This document shows, piece by piece, positions 25,848 through 39,319 of a stretch of 64,000 bases of DNA; within the stretch, counting starts at the first letter, position 1; each line of letters opens with the position of its first letter. Made by a program: the position numbers and the translations under genes. The notes beneath the pieces are model-generated. The model had not been told where the DNA came from. It saw only the letters and a program-made list of their open reading frames with translations, and searched no databases. The stretch is from Saccoglossus kowalevskii. Its lineage: Eukaryota > Hemichordata > Enteropneusta > Harrimaniidae. The stretch covers positions 524,883 to 588,882 of the forward strand of contig NW_003108084.1 of NCBI RefSeq assembly GCF_000003605.2, given 5' to 3'.

Positions 25848-28800
25848 ACTAGATTTCTTAATAATATTCACTCACTGAGTGAGGGAAGTGGCTTTGTCTG
25901 TCAGTTACATTGTGGATGTGTTTGTCTAAGAGATAATACCCTTAAGTAGAGAATATGAGAAGCCGAATATCTATATTTTTATAGCTGAAATAGCATAATT
26001 TTGACAGATTTTATGATTTTAACTCGTTCTGGGAGTGATGTTTCACATATTTGCAAAATATTTGTTGCACCATTGTGGGTGGTTACCGCACATACTAGTG
26101 AGGTGAAGATTATTAACGATACGAAACCTAGAGAAAATACTCTTTTCAACAGTGAGGGGTTGGTCGTGTGAGATTTTTTTAGCCACTTTTTTGTTTTGTT
26201 TTTCGCTTATAAGTTGTAGAATTTGTTTCTGGACTCAGTCAAGCTGCTTCGGCAGAAATTACGTTCTCATCTTTAAAAGATCTCGGACAGCGAGACTGGA
26301 AGGAAATAAACATATCGTAATCCCGGTAGTCAGTCTCGCGAGAACAGTTGTATTGGTCATTTTTTTCCCGTATGAATATGAAAATGTATTTTAAAATTGT
26401 CAACTTTTTGACAATTCAAGTCTTAGAGTATTTTTATATGGAGATTTTACCTCAAGTCGAGTTTGTATGTTGTGTCACGCCCGACTGCTATAAGTCAAAG
26501 TTCACTAATGCATTATCACTCGACGTCAAATGGTACACGCGATCACAGGTCAAAGTGTTATTAATTTCTTGAAAAAGTTCGAACACTATCTTCCGTATTA
26601 CAATGTGCGAAAAACTGTGAATAAAACATAATTTTACCAATTTATTTTAACAACTACACTTATTTTTTCATTTTATGTTGATATATGGAGAAGCATTCCG
26701 TTTCGTCATGGCGGGTTGTCATTTTTTTAAAGTTGTTATCGGCATGTACAAAATGTATGCTGTGTGCGATGTACATTCAAACCAGCATTCAAAAAAGAAG
26801 CCGCTGAAGGGCAATTTCTATATAATATTTATATTTTTTCTTTGAACTCGGTGAGTTATTGAACGCACACTAGTTATGCAACCCGCAGTAGCCCAGCGGT
26901 TTCAGGGAAGACAACAAATCAGACTGCGTTATATTATTAGCCTAGTAGTTTCAAAGAAGACATTGTGTGGTTCTATTAATTCGTTTATCCACAGGTTCAC
27001 ACTAATAGGAGAATCGTCGTTTAGCCACGTTGCCATGACAACAAGTACAGGTCATGCGATAATTTTTTTACTTATTTCCAAACATTTCAAAACAGCTCCG
27101 CGCGCCATTTGACCTTTTTGACAACTGATTGCCAATGATCGGAAAAACCTGTAATTTGACAAAAAATTGATTTTTTACTATTTAATTGACTAGGCTTCAC
27201 ATTGGTAGTTTAATACTATGTACGACAGTAATCACGAACAGGCGACATGCCGACCACCATTATTATTACACGTAAGCTACGTTATTAATTTGAGACAATT
27301 TCACCCCAAAATCTGTACAATATTTTATCTTCCACAAACTCATTAAGTAGGCCATGTATGATTGAAAATTAATGAGAATAATGTCAATCGAATTTGTGAA
27401 CATCCGATGGCAGGCTTCGTTTATAGGTATTAATCATCGTTGAAAGCGTCGCGGTCGGCTCAGTCGGGTCTCACGTTCATATCGCCTAAAAGGTATTGAA
27501 AGAAAACAATCAAATAATAGCCAGGGGTAGTACGCGATGATCATCATATTTTTCATTTTTTTCCAAATAACAATCCCAATCCTACCACCTACTGAAATAA
27601 TGTTATCGCGCATCGCATGATGGGAAGATGGAGCAACACGTGTCTGTTTAAGCTGAGCAAAAAATACGAGCAAAAAATAATACAAAGTAATACGACTGAG
27701 AAATGCAATAGAAATGCGCATATTCGGGAAATTTTACGTAACAGGGAAAGAAGCTGGATTTATTTCAATGCGATTTGCAATAAATATGCCAATGTTTAGT
27801 TGCGGATTTCGAATTGCTGAGTATTCGAAGTACGAAGGGCAGCAAAAATGATGAAGTTCACGTCACGCGCGCGCGAATTCCGCCGCGCCATTGAACATAG
27901 GAATTGGTACTCGTCGGTCCTTTGAATTATTCACTGGAGCCAGGCATTTGCAATTTGTACGGACCGTTGCTACGCAGAGAATGAAATAAAAAAGAAATCA
28001 TATGTCGTCAATAACAACCATTCTTACTAATCGCTCAGTTTATTTTGTTCAAAATCATAAAATTCACGAGTATTTCGACCGTTTCTGCCGGATTCAGTAA
28101 TGAAATCGCGGAAAGTAATAATGGGGAGGGGCTTGCAAAGTATATGCATATATGCATATATGCATAAGTATATGCACGTTGATACACCATCAGTGATTGG
28201 TGAAAGTATATTGATTAGGACATTAGCTGGGTCGCAATACCATATTTGGTCGTGTTACCCATAGTTCATTCGGTTTTACTATTTTCATCAGTTGCACTAA
28301 TACACTGTTCCCAAAAATATTGAATCCCTCGTAACCAAACGAGAGTGTGTTTATATAGAGTATCGAGTGATTTTGTTTGACCGGTACTGATTGACGCCGG
28401 GATAGAAAGATGTAATCCCAACATGAAATACGGTGGCAAAATGTACTATAAGTATTGTCAGCGCTTTCAGTTAACACATAACACATAACAAAGTGATGAA
28501 AGACAGGAGTGGCATTCAATGTCGAGAACTGATACCTAGCGCAAACATGTCGTCATCAGCGAATCAAATTGGTCACGTGATGCGTCAGCAGTGCGGAAGA
28601 TTGTTCCCGGCGTTAATGTATCGACATGATACTGCGAGAAACCTATTCATTTAACGAACGACGTCTTGACTTTCCATGTTGGTGTACGCGTCGATTATGG
28701 TACCAAAAACTTTCATCTATGGTTTGCTGTGACACGTTTTCGTAAACTCCTGTGCTCTATGGCATACACTATGGTTGTCAGGTGTCAGGACAGTACAAGA

Positions 28801-30077
28801 GGCTGGAATAAGAAGTGCGCATGGTTTATAATATATAACATCAAAATTATTGTAGTTATGGTTTGAATTTCTATCCACTTTCTTTTGTATGATTGGCCCA
28901 TCCATCATCTCAAGTTGTAGACGTCTGTAATATTAGTTATAATAGTACATGTACTTGCATTCCATATTTCACCAGCGATTAAACCCGCAGCGCGCCAGAT
29001 TGTTTCCTGTTAGTTTGTTTTCCGCATTTAAAGTATACGTTTTTTTGGCGCCATCTTGCCATTAATAGTTTGAAGCGCCCACGGGCAAGAGGCAACACAT
29101 TGAAAAAGATCATACATTTAAATGCATTATTGACGAGAAACGAAGACGTCAGATATTACTTTGAACGACGTGACCTTTCATGCCTGCAATCATCCCCAAC
29201 TGGTTGAGTGTAGCACACCTTTCGGCGAAATCTCGATGCTACGCGCAGAACGCCGTTGAACCTTACTAATTATTCAAACATTCCCTCTCTCGAATGTTGC
29301 GTTGTCACGGCTAAGGCATCTTTGTGGATGTAGCTCCTAAATCGTTGGTACACGCAGTAAAATTCTGTAAATCACAATATTTCCTTCATTGTCGCTCTTC
29401 AAGAAACCCAAATGAATATATTGGCCCTGAACAGACGTGCATTCACAAACTATGAACAGAGTGGAGATGTGACTGTCCGTACGTAAAATTTATTTTCAAA
29501 CCTCGTTTCACTGCAGCGTTCCAACGATAAATCAATAGTTAAATATTATTATCTTTTTCAAAATCCCATTTCATTAGTGCATGGAAATATGTAATACACA
29601 AGTATTTATTAAAATCTACTCTGTTTTCCCTCTCTCGATTTTACGTATATGGCGTAATTAATGGTTGATTGACCCCCGGGGGCAGTTACATGCAAGACAT
29701 ACTTTATAATACGCCTTATCAATAAGTCCTATGTACTCACACTGAAAACAAAATGCCAACTTATCATCGCCATCGAGTCAAATAACACGGCTGTGCCATC
29801 GAAAACCCGTTGTCAGTGGTGGATTATTCCAGTTGATTTGAGAAAGGGTAGTAGTCACCATGAACGTATTGTAAATGTTGTACTGGGTAGGCTTACCAGC
29901 GACACGGTTACTGGTTGTGATATTGACTAGAGAATACGTGATTTAAATAATTATAGCACTTTAATCTGGTCACGGATTATTAATATCTATACAAGTCTAT
30001 AATTTTATTAACTGTTTATATAGTCATCCATGTGCCATGTGTTCTATTTAGCATCAACCGCCTTCCTTCTTCTTATA
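25848..30077. other. Non-coding stretch
   Basis: Contains an 8-bp palindromic tandem (ATATGCAT, about 28141-28165) and a short inverted repeat with GCGAGACTGG and CAGTCTCGCGAGA at 26290-26342. Short frames of 60-98 residues show no family features. Confidence 0.5.
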
Positions 30078-30276
30078 TACTGCAAACAACTTTAGCTTGG
30101 AGTAAATTTTCGCTACTTTCGCTGAAGGAATAATTCAGTGAAAATAAAATCCAGCGATTCTTCCAATATTTTACATTCAACTTGTCAAAAATCAGTGAAA
30201 ATAAAATCCATACAAAACACCCAAAAAGTATTTTCAGTGAAAATTAATTCCAGCTGAAATAAAGTATTTTACAGTA
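30078..30276. mobile_element. MITE family D, longer copy
   Basis: The left end TACTGCAAACAACTTTAGC and right end AAAGTATTTTACAGTA are inverted. The interior carries TTTTCGCTACTTTCGCTGAA, two copies of CAGTGAAAATAAAATCCA and the mirrored GAAAATTAATTCCAGCTGAA. No coding content. Confidence 0.8.
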
Positions 30277-30717
30277 TCCGTTGGATTGTATATCCGTATC
30301 ACAAATGTATGTTTAATGGCATGCAGCAATATATAATGCAAATTCCTAATTCCATTATATAATAACCTGATCTTTATTATAACATTGCTAATAAAAACGA
30401 AATTGCTTACTTATTTGTCGACTCTATGGACAGCCTCGCGCCGGCATCGTACAGTTAAAGTGCCGGTGTACGCGCCGACGAGTCGCGGACAAACAATTTT
30501 TATCAATTACCCCTTTCCTACTGAAATGACTTTCGAATTGTAACTTAATCTTTGCTATAATTTTCACCGCCCACATTTCTTCAGTTAATAATACGAAAAT
30601 AAATTCGATTTCGCGAAAACTGTTATGCAGTATGCAAGGTTTATTTCAACGATAAATCTGCGTCCGTAATAAAATATACTGTCACTGTAAGAATTGACAG
30701 GTTAAGATAAAATCCGT

Positions 30718-30812
30718 TACAGTCGACGCGTCGTGCTCGACGTGGGTCCCATACGACGTGTACGTGCGACGCTTGTGAAATACGCCGTTTATTTACACGA
30801 AATTGCTGTGCG
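30718..30812 (+). mobile_element. MITE family A, old diverged copy
   Basis: Recognisable by CGTCGTGCTCGACGTGGGTC, CCATACGACGTG, TGTGAAATACGCCGTTTATT and TACACGAAATT in the family order, with many substitutions and no clean termini. It forms the start of a 108-residue plus-strand frame (30733-31059), which is therefore not a gene. Confidence 0.6.
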
Positions 30813-33082
30813 ATGTGTGAGAGCAGTAGATACGGTTCTGGGGAGAGGTGACTGCTCGGGGTGCGTGATGGTAGACAAAGGAGTTACCCAGACTGACAAA
30901 CACAACAATAAATTGTGCAATGCCGCCTACATCCCGTGCCGATACGATTTTTATGTATCAGTTGTCAACCTGTTGCCAACATATAGACAATATTTTATGG
31001 CGAGTGTGGGCAGGATGTCACATGCTGACTCCAGTCAGTGGCCAGCTCTTTCTGTGTAACCAAGAACAATATGTTGGCTAACAGAAACAGCAGAAAATAA
31101 AATAAATTCAGTCCCATATGCGTTATGATATAGAATATTATTGTTACAAAATTATATTCATTTGTGTATGTCGACAAATATACATTTTTTGAGATGATCG
31201 AGTATCGTAACCCTCTTTGGTGTTGACCTTTGACCAACTAGTGTTGTTATTACTATAGTACATGTATTACACACTTCTGTGTTGTCCTGAATTCACCAAC
31301 GAACTGATAGCAATAAGTCAAACGGGATACCGTTATTGAGAGATGGAGACGCCGATATTGTATGAAAACGGTACGGTGAAAACTGACCCCTCAGGAGATT
31401 AATTAATTTTAACTTGGTTACTGATGATTATAATGTAGATGGGTGACGCCAGCGTACCGTGCCTACGTCTGCCATCTCACATTAGTACGGATTTACCCAG
31501 ACCGCGGCAACATGTCCATAAAAAAACAAACGCCGTTTTGTCTCCTTCCGATAGAAATGATGCCACTTGCAGCCTCGAGAAGCAACATTCACACTTGTGG
31601 CTGGCGTCAGTGTTTGTCACTCGACACGACGCGTATTCCAGAATTCACTATTAGAATAAAAATAAATATTTCTAAATGTTTACGTTTCTCCAATGCGCAA
31701 CACCATAAAATGTAATCCCGATAACTGATAGAAATACAAGTAAAAATTAGAGATTTATTTTCATTTGTATGTATTCGAGCTAACATATCCATTGCGAAAA
31801 AAGAGTAAAGTGGACTCATCTGCGCATGCTCGCATCAAATTTACAAAGCACTCCATAAAAAAAACTATTGTGGATTATGACTACGTTAATTGCGTATATT
31901 TATTGAAAATGTGCTTGTGCGTGTGTTTCTACGTACATGTGTGTGGACATGGCTTAATTGATTCACATAGAAGACTCTGAGACGAGAGTTGTCGGAGACA
32001 GTTGCCAGGAGACGACATCTCACAAGATAATTGTCATCAGGGGGATTGAGCTGGCGGAAAACATTACTTACAACAATTAACTTTTAGGAAAGATCAATAT
32101 TAATGCAACCACTGTAGACAGTGAGTCGTGTTTAGTGACAAGAGTTGTTACCTCTCCCTTAATTACGTTACCGACCCACTATTTCACCCACAGATTTACC
32201 CGTGACTTTGTCGTTTTAGATTTGAATCATTTCTGTTCTAGGCGACGAACAAATTAGCTACTGACCGAGCTAATCATATGACATTTGCATTTCCCTTCTA
32301 AACGTCTTTGGATGTTTGTCACAAATACGATTTTAGTAGGAGTAAATCCATTACCGGAAATAGTATTTGTCATAGTTACGTTACGTTAATAATCCAATAA
32401 TTGTCACTGTGGACAAAATATAACGGACACTTTTCCGATAACGCACTCGATAAAATGGTTTGCCGTGATCTACTAGACACTACACACATAAATGTATACA
32501 ACAGTTATATCTTAGAGACTCATTAGAACCGAATACATATATATTTTGTGCTAAAACACCTTTGCTCCACGTAATTTCCGCAGACGATAATTTTACCCGT
32601 GTTTTATTATATGTATTCGAACCTAAAAAAAAACAAACTGTGTGCTATGCCGTAACATGCTGTAAGAGAAGCGAATACCGGAATTATGGGAGATGGGGAA
32701 AAAAAAAACATTTTGAGAACGTTCATAATTGTATTTTCCCAGATATTGTGAACGCCCACCAACAGAGTTTAACACTTCGATGCGACAGACCAAACAATAG
32801 ACATCCGACAAATTAATTACTGGTAAGCGAGTAAGTAATATGATGAGTTCAGGCCTGTATTGAAAATGAAGAGCGAGAAAAATAATTGCTATGGTAACAT
32901 CATCCGTGTGTGGAAGCCCTATATCTGTACAGTGCAAGGTATTGTTGGTATCAGTATGGGGTACGACTAACACACATCAGCGACGATCACAGCATACGCG
33001 ACGAAATCCCTATTATACACAATGTGTGTTTCCTCTCACATTGACTGACAGGTGGTTGATCCACCAGAAACTGTCATATACT
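30813..33082. other. Non-coding stretch, nothing recognisable
   Basis: Frames of 70-116 residues overlap on both strands (31439-31980, 32562-32973) without recognisable domains. Confidence 0.5.
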
Positions 33083-33212
33083 CTATTCTATTCTATTCTT
33101 ATTCTTATTCCTATTCTATTCTATTCTATTCTATTCTATTCTATTCTATTCTATTCTATTCTATTCTATTCTATTCTATTCTATTCTATTCTATTCTATA
33201 GTATTCTATTCT
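33083..33212. repeat. Pentanucleotide microsatellite (ATTCT)n
   Basis: About 25 units, nearly perfect. The 108-residue frame running into it encodes only repeated SILF-type residues. Confidence 0.97.
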
Positions 33213-33430
33213 CCTAGTCGTTGTAACTGACATTTCAAACAAATATAACTAATCCCACAAGTTGTAACGGCAAGAGAGCAAAGGCCTTATGCTGAAACGA
33301 TAAAATGAATATCAAGTAATATTTAGCAGGCAGTTACACGGAACGTGCATAGCGCTGAAATGAGGCTAGTTCACATAAAAACGAAAGGTTATTTGCTCAT
33401 GTATAACTCAATACTTTTGAAGGAATAAAC

Positions 33431-33991
33431 TACTGTAGAATACTTGATTTTAGCTGGGAATAATATTCGATGAAAGGAAATTTTGGCTGTTTTGCATGAA
33501 GCTTATTTTACTGAATTTTTAATGTTAATAATATATAGAAAAAAAATGTATTAAAATGGTTTTATTTTCACTGATTTATCCTTCCAGCAAAACTAAATTC
33601 CAATAGACCATTTTCCGTTCACTGCGAGAATCACGCGTTATGCGTGAAATCGAACGTAAAAACAGGACAAACAAAGGTCATAGCGTCGTAGTCGCGTCAA
33701 ACATCGCGTGGGATTCGACAAACGCGAAAGTATTTCGGGGACATTTCCATGCTTAATAATGTGCTGTCCACATTTGATGATAGGCAATTTCGATTAAGTG
33801 AGGGTATTCGGAAGCAATATTCCTCTGTCGAAGATCGGCCGGTCAATGTAAGCTGCGAAATAAAGAAATTCTAGTTCAAAATCAAATCGTTCGATTTTTG
33901 CGGCAGACGTTCGACGCGCGTCTTTCATGCATCTCGCGAGGTCTCGCAATTGTTTGGAAAATCACCTATTGAAAATAAAGTAATTCCAGTA
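33431..33991. mobile_element. MITE family D copy split by a family C insertion
   Basis: The left part (33431-33599) starts TACTGTAGAATACTTGATTT and carries TTTTGGCTGTTTTGCATG, like the D copy at 52112. It breaks off after AACTAAATTC. After the C element the D right end resumes as TGAAAATAAAG...CAGTA (33971-33991). Without the C element the piece would be a normal D element of about 190 bases. Confidence 0.65.
33601..33970. mobile_element. Family C inverted-repeat element, nested in a D element
   Basis: About 370 bases. The left end CAATAGACCATTTTCC pairs with the right end, whose reverse complement is CAATAGGTGATTTTCC. The interior shares long stretches with 6145-6470: CGTAAAAACAGGACAA, AAAGGTCATAGCGTCGTAGT, TTCGACAAACGCGAAA, CACATTTGATGAT, TTTTGCGGCAGACGTT. 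No coding capacity, so it would depend on another element's transposase. Confidence 0.8.
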
Positions 33992-34448
33992 TAGCATTTG
34001 TTGTTGATGAACCAAACACATTTCAATTACCCCGGCATTATAGGTTCAAGTTAGTCATAGACCCTGGGGAGAAAGATAGAAATTCCCTAATTAAGTCATA
34101 ACTGGTGTTAACGATTTTTAAATGCAAGTTATTGTTGTTTGTTTGTTTTTCAATGACACAGATACTAGGTCAACTAATCCCATGATATACAATGTTTTTT
34201 TTTAAAAAAAAGACACAAAATGCGTGATTTTGCAATTATTCCTGAAGTTTAAACTTCTGAAAATCATATACCATACTACAAAAAATATATTTATAAGCTA
34301 AACACTGTTTTCTAGCAACATGGAATTATTATGATGATGGATATTTCACTTCACCAGCAGAAAATGCAATACTAATCAAAATAGCACAATTTAACCCAAA
34401 ATTAAGAAACATTTTGAAAATCACTGTATAACTACGTATTTCCATCTC

Positions 34449-34770
34449 TGTTATTGGAACAAATCGGAGATAATATTATCTCCCTTGCTGGGCCAATCAG
34501 AAATTATATTATCTCGTTTGTTATTGGGACCACTCGGGGATAATATTATCTCCCTTGTTGTTGGGACCACTGGGGGATAATATTATCTCCTTTGCTGGGA
34601 CCACCCAGGGATAATATTATCTCCATTGTTGTTGGGACCACTCAGGGATAACAATATCCTTTATTGATGGGACCACTCAGGTATAATATTATCTCCCTTG
34701 TTGATGGGACCACTCAGGGATAATAGTATCTCCCTTGTTGTTGGGACCACTCAGGGATAATACTTTTTCC
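34449..34770. repeat. 37-bp tandem repeat with a palindromic core
   Basis: Eight to nine copies of TTGGGACCACTCAGGGATAA then TATTATCTCCCTTGTTG. Each contains the perfect 12-bp palindrome GATAATATTATC or a close variant. Decayed pieces of the same core (ATAATATTAT) continue to about 34975. Confidence 0.93.
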
Positions 34771-35351
34771 CATGAACCGGTCATCACTGGAGAGATAATT
34801 TAATCCTACTTGTACGATACATATACCCTTTCTATGGATATAATATTATTCAACTTGTCCCATGTTTTGGACAATATAATCTCACCAGTGTTGGTCAGTT
34901 CATGGACCATCGAAATAATATTATATCCGTAGGGATGGCCAATACATAAACCAAATGAGATAATATAATAAATAAATTAGCTCTGTTATAGGAAAAGTTA
35001 TACTCAGGACAATTGGGATCAAATCATCTATTCCATAGTAAGGCAATACTTTGAATCAGTGCGATTGTCATAGTTGTAAAAATAAATCAAGAACCGAAAG
35101 GGCAGGGGTATTATTTGGGTGTTCAGTGGAATCATTTATAGATATATTATTCAGTATTGTGACTATGAGATGATTATTGTTTCCACAAAAAAAAAATTGT
35201 TTAGGGAATAATAATTTAGTTTCACAGTAAGCATTCTGATTTCTTTTGTTGTTTGCCCCAGTTCTTATCCTGCTTCTTTGGCTTCTATTTTCTGGGTTCT
35301 ATGTGAGATTTACAATACTAGTAGTTTACAATCTGCATACGAATACAACCG

Positions 35352-35488
35352 TTTCATTCATTCATTCATTCATTCATTCATTCATTCAGTCAGTCAGTCA
35401 GTCAGTCAGTCAGTCAGTCAGTCAGTCAGTCAGTCAGTCAGTCAGTCAGTCAGTCATTCTGTCATTCAGTCATTCAGTCATTCATTCA
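35352..35488. repeat. Compound microsatellite (TTCA)n-(GTCA)n
   Basis: About nine TTCA units, then about seventeen GTCA units, then a mixed tail. Overlapping frames of 81 and 105 residues (Ser-Gln-Ser-Val repeats) are artefacts. Confidence 0.97.
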
Positions 35489-36292
35489 TAGTCCCATCTT
35501 GTTTATTTCATTCGCAGCTGATACATACAAGGGTTGCATGTGAAGCTCTGAGCCTGACAGGAGAGAGGATGTGGTATACGAAGGGATACATTTGATCGAA
35601 CCTTCTGGATGCATTTTTATTTAAATGCTTGTTATGTTTTCTGTTGGAAAACAATTAACCATCTATGAGAACATTATCATTATATAACAAACATTAGCAG
35701 TATACTTATCATGTGTTCAACACAAGACCCACCACTTGTACATTGTATTCACATGGAGCAGAGTCGGGCGATGCATCAGAAATTAGCAAACAAATTTGTT
35801 TGTTTATCATTGGATTATTGTGTCAAAGACGAGGACCCAGTTCTCGTCTTGGTGTTGGTTTACCTTTTGATTCCATACCCAATAGAATGATGATCCACGT
35901 ATGTTGAAAAATCTTTTAGATCAATTTGAGGATACTTTGACAAGATTCTGTGATAGAAGATTGGGGTTCTAATTATGTATATTGACCAGCTTATGATATA
36001 TATTCACCAGACACGGATATTGCTTATTAATTCATATGAATCCCACCTTCAGTCCAGTGTTGGTGAGGGGGTCACTATTTCATCTTCCCAAACTGGCGAA
36101 GTTCGTAATCGCAATTTCTAGTAATGCCAGTGTATGGTTGACAAGAAAGCATCAAGTTGATCTACCAAACTTTCTAGATGAATGGCGCCATCATCATTGA
36201 ACTACCATTGTTGACCACAGCTACCTGGCAAGCAGTTTGAGTATAACAGTTGCCTTTAGCTTACACGTTGTCTGGTTATGGTTATGCAATGA
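35489..36292. other. Non-coding stretch, nothing recognisable
   Basis: No frames with family features; no shared repeat noticed. Confidence 0.5.
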
Positions 36293-37420
36293 GGATGGTG
36301 CTGAATTTTCACAAGATGGTGTTGGCTTGGAGAAGATAAAGTTGGGTATAGAGGAGATGATAAGGTATGACAGAACCCATCTTCTTTACCATCTCATATA
36401 ACCCAACATCGTCTTCTCTTAGCTAAATATGATCTATTGTAAGCCTAACATCGTGTTTACATAATAGCATCTCCTATGAACCCAAAACAATCTTCTCTGA
36501 GCCAAACATGGGTTTTTTAAAATCATATCATAATTAATGATCCTCTCCCCTTAACATGATATCCAATAATCCAGCACAAACTAACCCAAACAACACATAT
36601 TTTCTCAACAGCATATCCAAAAAGACTATCCTATCTAATCCCAAAAAACATATCATACTTTCCATTATATCCACTGAGCACAAGACATCTAACCCCCACA
36701 TCATATTATTCTTTGCCCAGTGCAATAGTGCAAAGGTGGTGAACTTAAGCTTATCTTCCAATTCCTTATCATGTGTAAAGCATCGGGACAACATAACAGG
36801 GCTGTGTGACATAATAACGACAATATACCAATGCCAATGTCAAAAAAGCTTGGGTAAATATAACACCAGCAAACCTTAACCAAGACCCCAAGATGAAATT
36901 GTGTGCATTAGTGACTGAATCTCGGTTTGGTTTTGGCCTCCTAAATTAGTCTTTGGCACACTTAATCAGGGTATTGGTAAATGTCCACTTTAAGTGGAAT
37001 TTGAGATTGGGACCTAGCAACATGGGTCTGGTACACAAATACGATAATAGCAGTTGGTTAGAGAAGATGATTGACTTTGGCTTTTGGGAAATGGTGTTGG
37101 GCGTTCATTACATTATCTTTGACTTGGATGTTGGCTTGGAGAAAATGATGTTATGCTAAATAACTTAGTAATGATGTGAAGAGATGGTGTTGAGCTTAGA
37201 GATCATGACCTCATGCTTACAGGAGAAGGTGTTAGGCTTAGAGAAGATGGTGATTGGTGTTTATAATAACTTTAATCCAAGGAGGATCAAAGAGGGTATA
37301 TGGCTTGGTATTTTACATGGAGGAGAAACTGTTTGGTTATGGGAGATGGTTATGGTGTTTGGTGCTTTATTTTTGTGGAGATGGTTAAGTTTAGAAGATA
37401 TGGCGTTGAGCTAGGCGACA
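36293..37420. repeat. Decayed minisatellite in inverted blocks
   Basis: The forward motif GAGATGGTGTTGGGCTTAGA with GAA appears at 36310-36365 and again at 37070-37400 (GATGGTGTTGAGCTTAGAGA, AAGGTGTTAGGCTTAGAGAA). Between them, 36375-36720 carries the reverse complement (CCATCTCATATAACCCAACA, TCTTCTCTTAGC, CCAAACATGGG). Frames of 60-107 residues on both strands fall in this block and are products of the repeat. Confidence 0.65.
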
Positions 37421-37544
37421 ATAAGCTAGGCTAAATACAATACTGTGTTTGGCTAACAACAAAAACTTTGCATTTTTGAACAGGTAATACTGTTCAAAAC
37501 AAAAGTCATAGTGGTGAGTGCAATTACCATGATACTGCACATAC

Positions 37545-37860
37545 AGGTCGTGATTTGGACACACATGAAATAATGTAGGACATATAGGTCATAGAGTTGG
37601 ACATACTGGACTTAGGCATAAAGGTCATGTTGTTGGACTTATAGGTCATGGTTTTGGGCATATAGGCTATGGTGTTGGACATATAGGCCATGGTGTTGGA
37701 CATATAGGCCATGGTGTTTGACATATAGGTCATGGCGTTGGGCATATAGGCCACAATTCTGGAAATACATGTAGAGGGAAGGGGGGTTGTACTACGAGGT
37801 CATGGTGTTCATCATGCATTTCATAATGTTGGACATATAAGTCATGTTGGTCAATCCTTT
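37545..37860. repeat. 21-bp minisatellite
   Basis: Copies of TTGGACATATAGGCCATGGTG, clearest at 37608-37750, with decayed copies outwards. Because 21 is a multiple of three, a minus-strand frame reads a seven-residue repeat (MSNTMAY) and is not a gene. Confidence 0.92.
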
Positions 37861-37990
37861 ATGCGATGATGATGAATACAAATATTGTACATAGAGGCAC
37901 GGTTACAAAAATCGTGATAGATCATAATATCAATAATATCCAGCACAAATATCTTATGGACATTACTGAAAGAAAATCATATGTTGGCAG

Positions 37991-38122
37991 TTAAAGGGCG
38001 GTTGTCATCGCGCCGCGTCTTGTTCGATATGGGACTCATAGCGACGTATACAACGCGTGTAAAATACATTGTTTATTTACATGAAATTCGATCATGCGCT
38101 GCGCGACGACCACCGCCCTTTA
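37991..38122 (+). mobile_element. MITE family A, complete copy
   Basis: TTAA at both ends; TTAAAGGGCGGTTGTCATCG to CGACGACCACCGCCCTTTAA. Close match to 7553 and 41001. Confidence 0.92.
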
Positions 38123-39319
38123 ACAAACACATGGTGTTGAGCAGGGAGGCCATGTTTTTTAGATATTAAGTTAAACTTGTGAAATATCCGGTGATTCAGA
38201 AATATACACTGCAAGCAGTGCGATTTTTGTATAAAATCCCACGATATTTTGTCTTTCGGTTGAAAACGGCAGACATATGTGATTCTATAATATTCATTAG
38301 TCCGAGCCCCAGGTAATCACTCAAGTCTGCCGACGTCAACCTGAGAGAAAATATTGTAGGATTATATGTTTATCGCATGCATATTTTCACAGCCCAAACA
38401 AGTGAAACGACGGAGTGGTGAAACATGAACTAGCCACCTCAAGTCCCTAGGATTTATTTTGATTTTTACCGATTGTTCTAAACTCTACTTTGAACACTAT
38501 GACAAAGAGTGATACGGTAGTTGAGTTTGTATTTACATTCATTCGTACGACCTTTTGTAAATTACTCTCAGTTGTACTATTTCTCATGACTTAAGTACTG
38601 ACAATATTATAATTTTGTAGTATCCCACTGGCAGAACACGAGCATAATAAAAGCCACTAGTATAACACGTACTTGGGAACACCGTTTGATATTTGACATT
38701 GGGCATTGTGTATTTTTTGGTACTTTTTTCTATTTTTTTTTTTTAAATGATGGTAAATATAAAAAAAAACATATATCACAAAAAGTTCTTGGTTACCTTG
38801 AAATATGAATGAAATATACAATTTTTATCTATTGTGTATTACGTCACATTCAAGTTGTGCAGGTCCGCGTGTGAAAACGTCACATATGCTCGGGCGGACA
38901 TCCGGGCATTTTCATCGCCTGGCAACCATCGCGGTGAAAACAAAGGCAGAAAACTCGCAGAAAACGGTACTTTGGGATGGTTGTTGAGACTCCCCTAAAC
39001 AGTGTAACTAGATTACCCTACTTGTGTAATTATATAAATTCTGTTCAGGATTACTTCAAAGTTGAGTTTGTGTTGTTTTCTCGAATTTTCACCGGCTCGA
39101 CCGGCGTTCCACAGCAGCGCACACAGAGCCCATAAAAATGCGTGGTACAGTGGTGCGCGTCTTAGCAACGTAGAACGTCTGTGACGTAGCTCTGCCCCCG
39201 AGGATACTTCCAACTGTGGAAAGGAACATTAATATTTTGTTCTCTGAGTATGATTATCAAGGCGATTCGTGAATGCAAGATCAAATTTACAAAACTGAAC
39301 TTTAGGAGTATTATTTTAC
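38123..39319. other. Non-coding stretch, nothing recognisable
   Basis: A purine/pyrimidine-rich patch at 38725-38772 only. Confidence 0.5.

Noticed and set aside
30733-31059. 108-residue plus-strand frame
   Set aside because: Its first third is an old family A MITE; the rest has no family features.
35246-35595. Ser-Gln-Ser-Val repeat frames
   Set aside because: Translation of the TTCA/GTCA microsatellite in two frames.
36534-37414. Frames on both strands within the decayed minisatellite
   Set aside because: They coincide with the repeat blocks and their sequences are translations of its motif.
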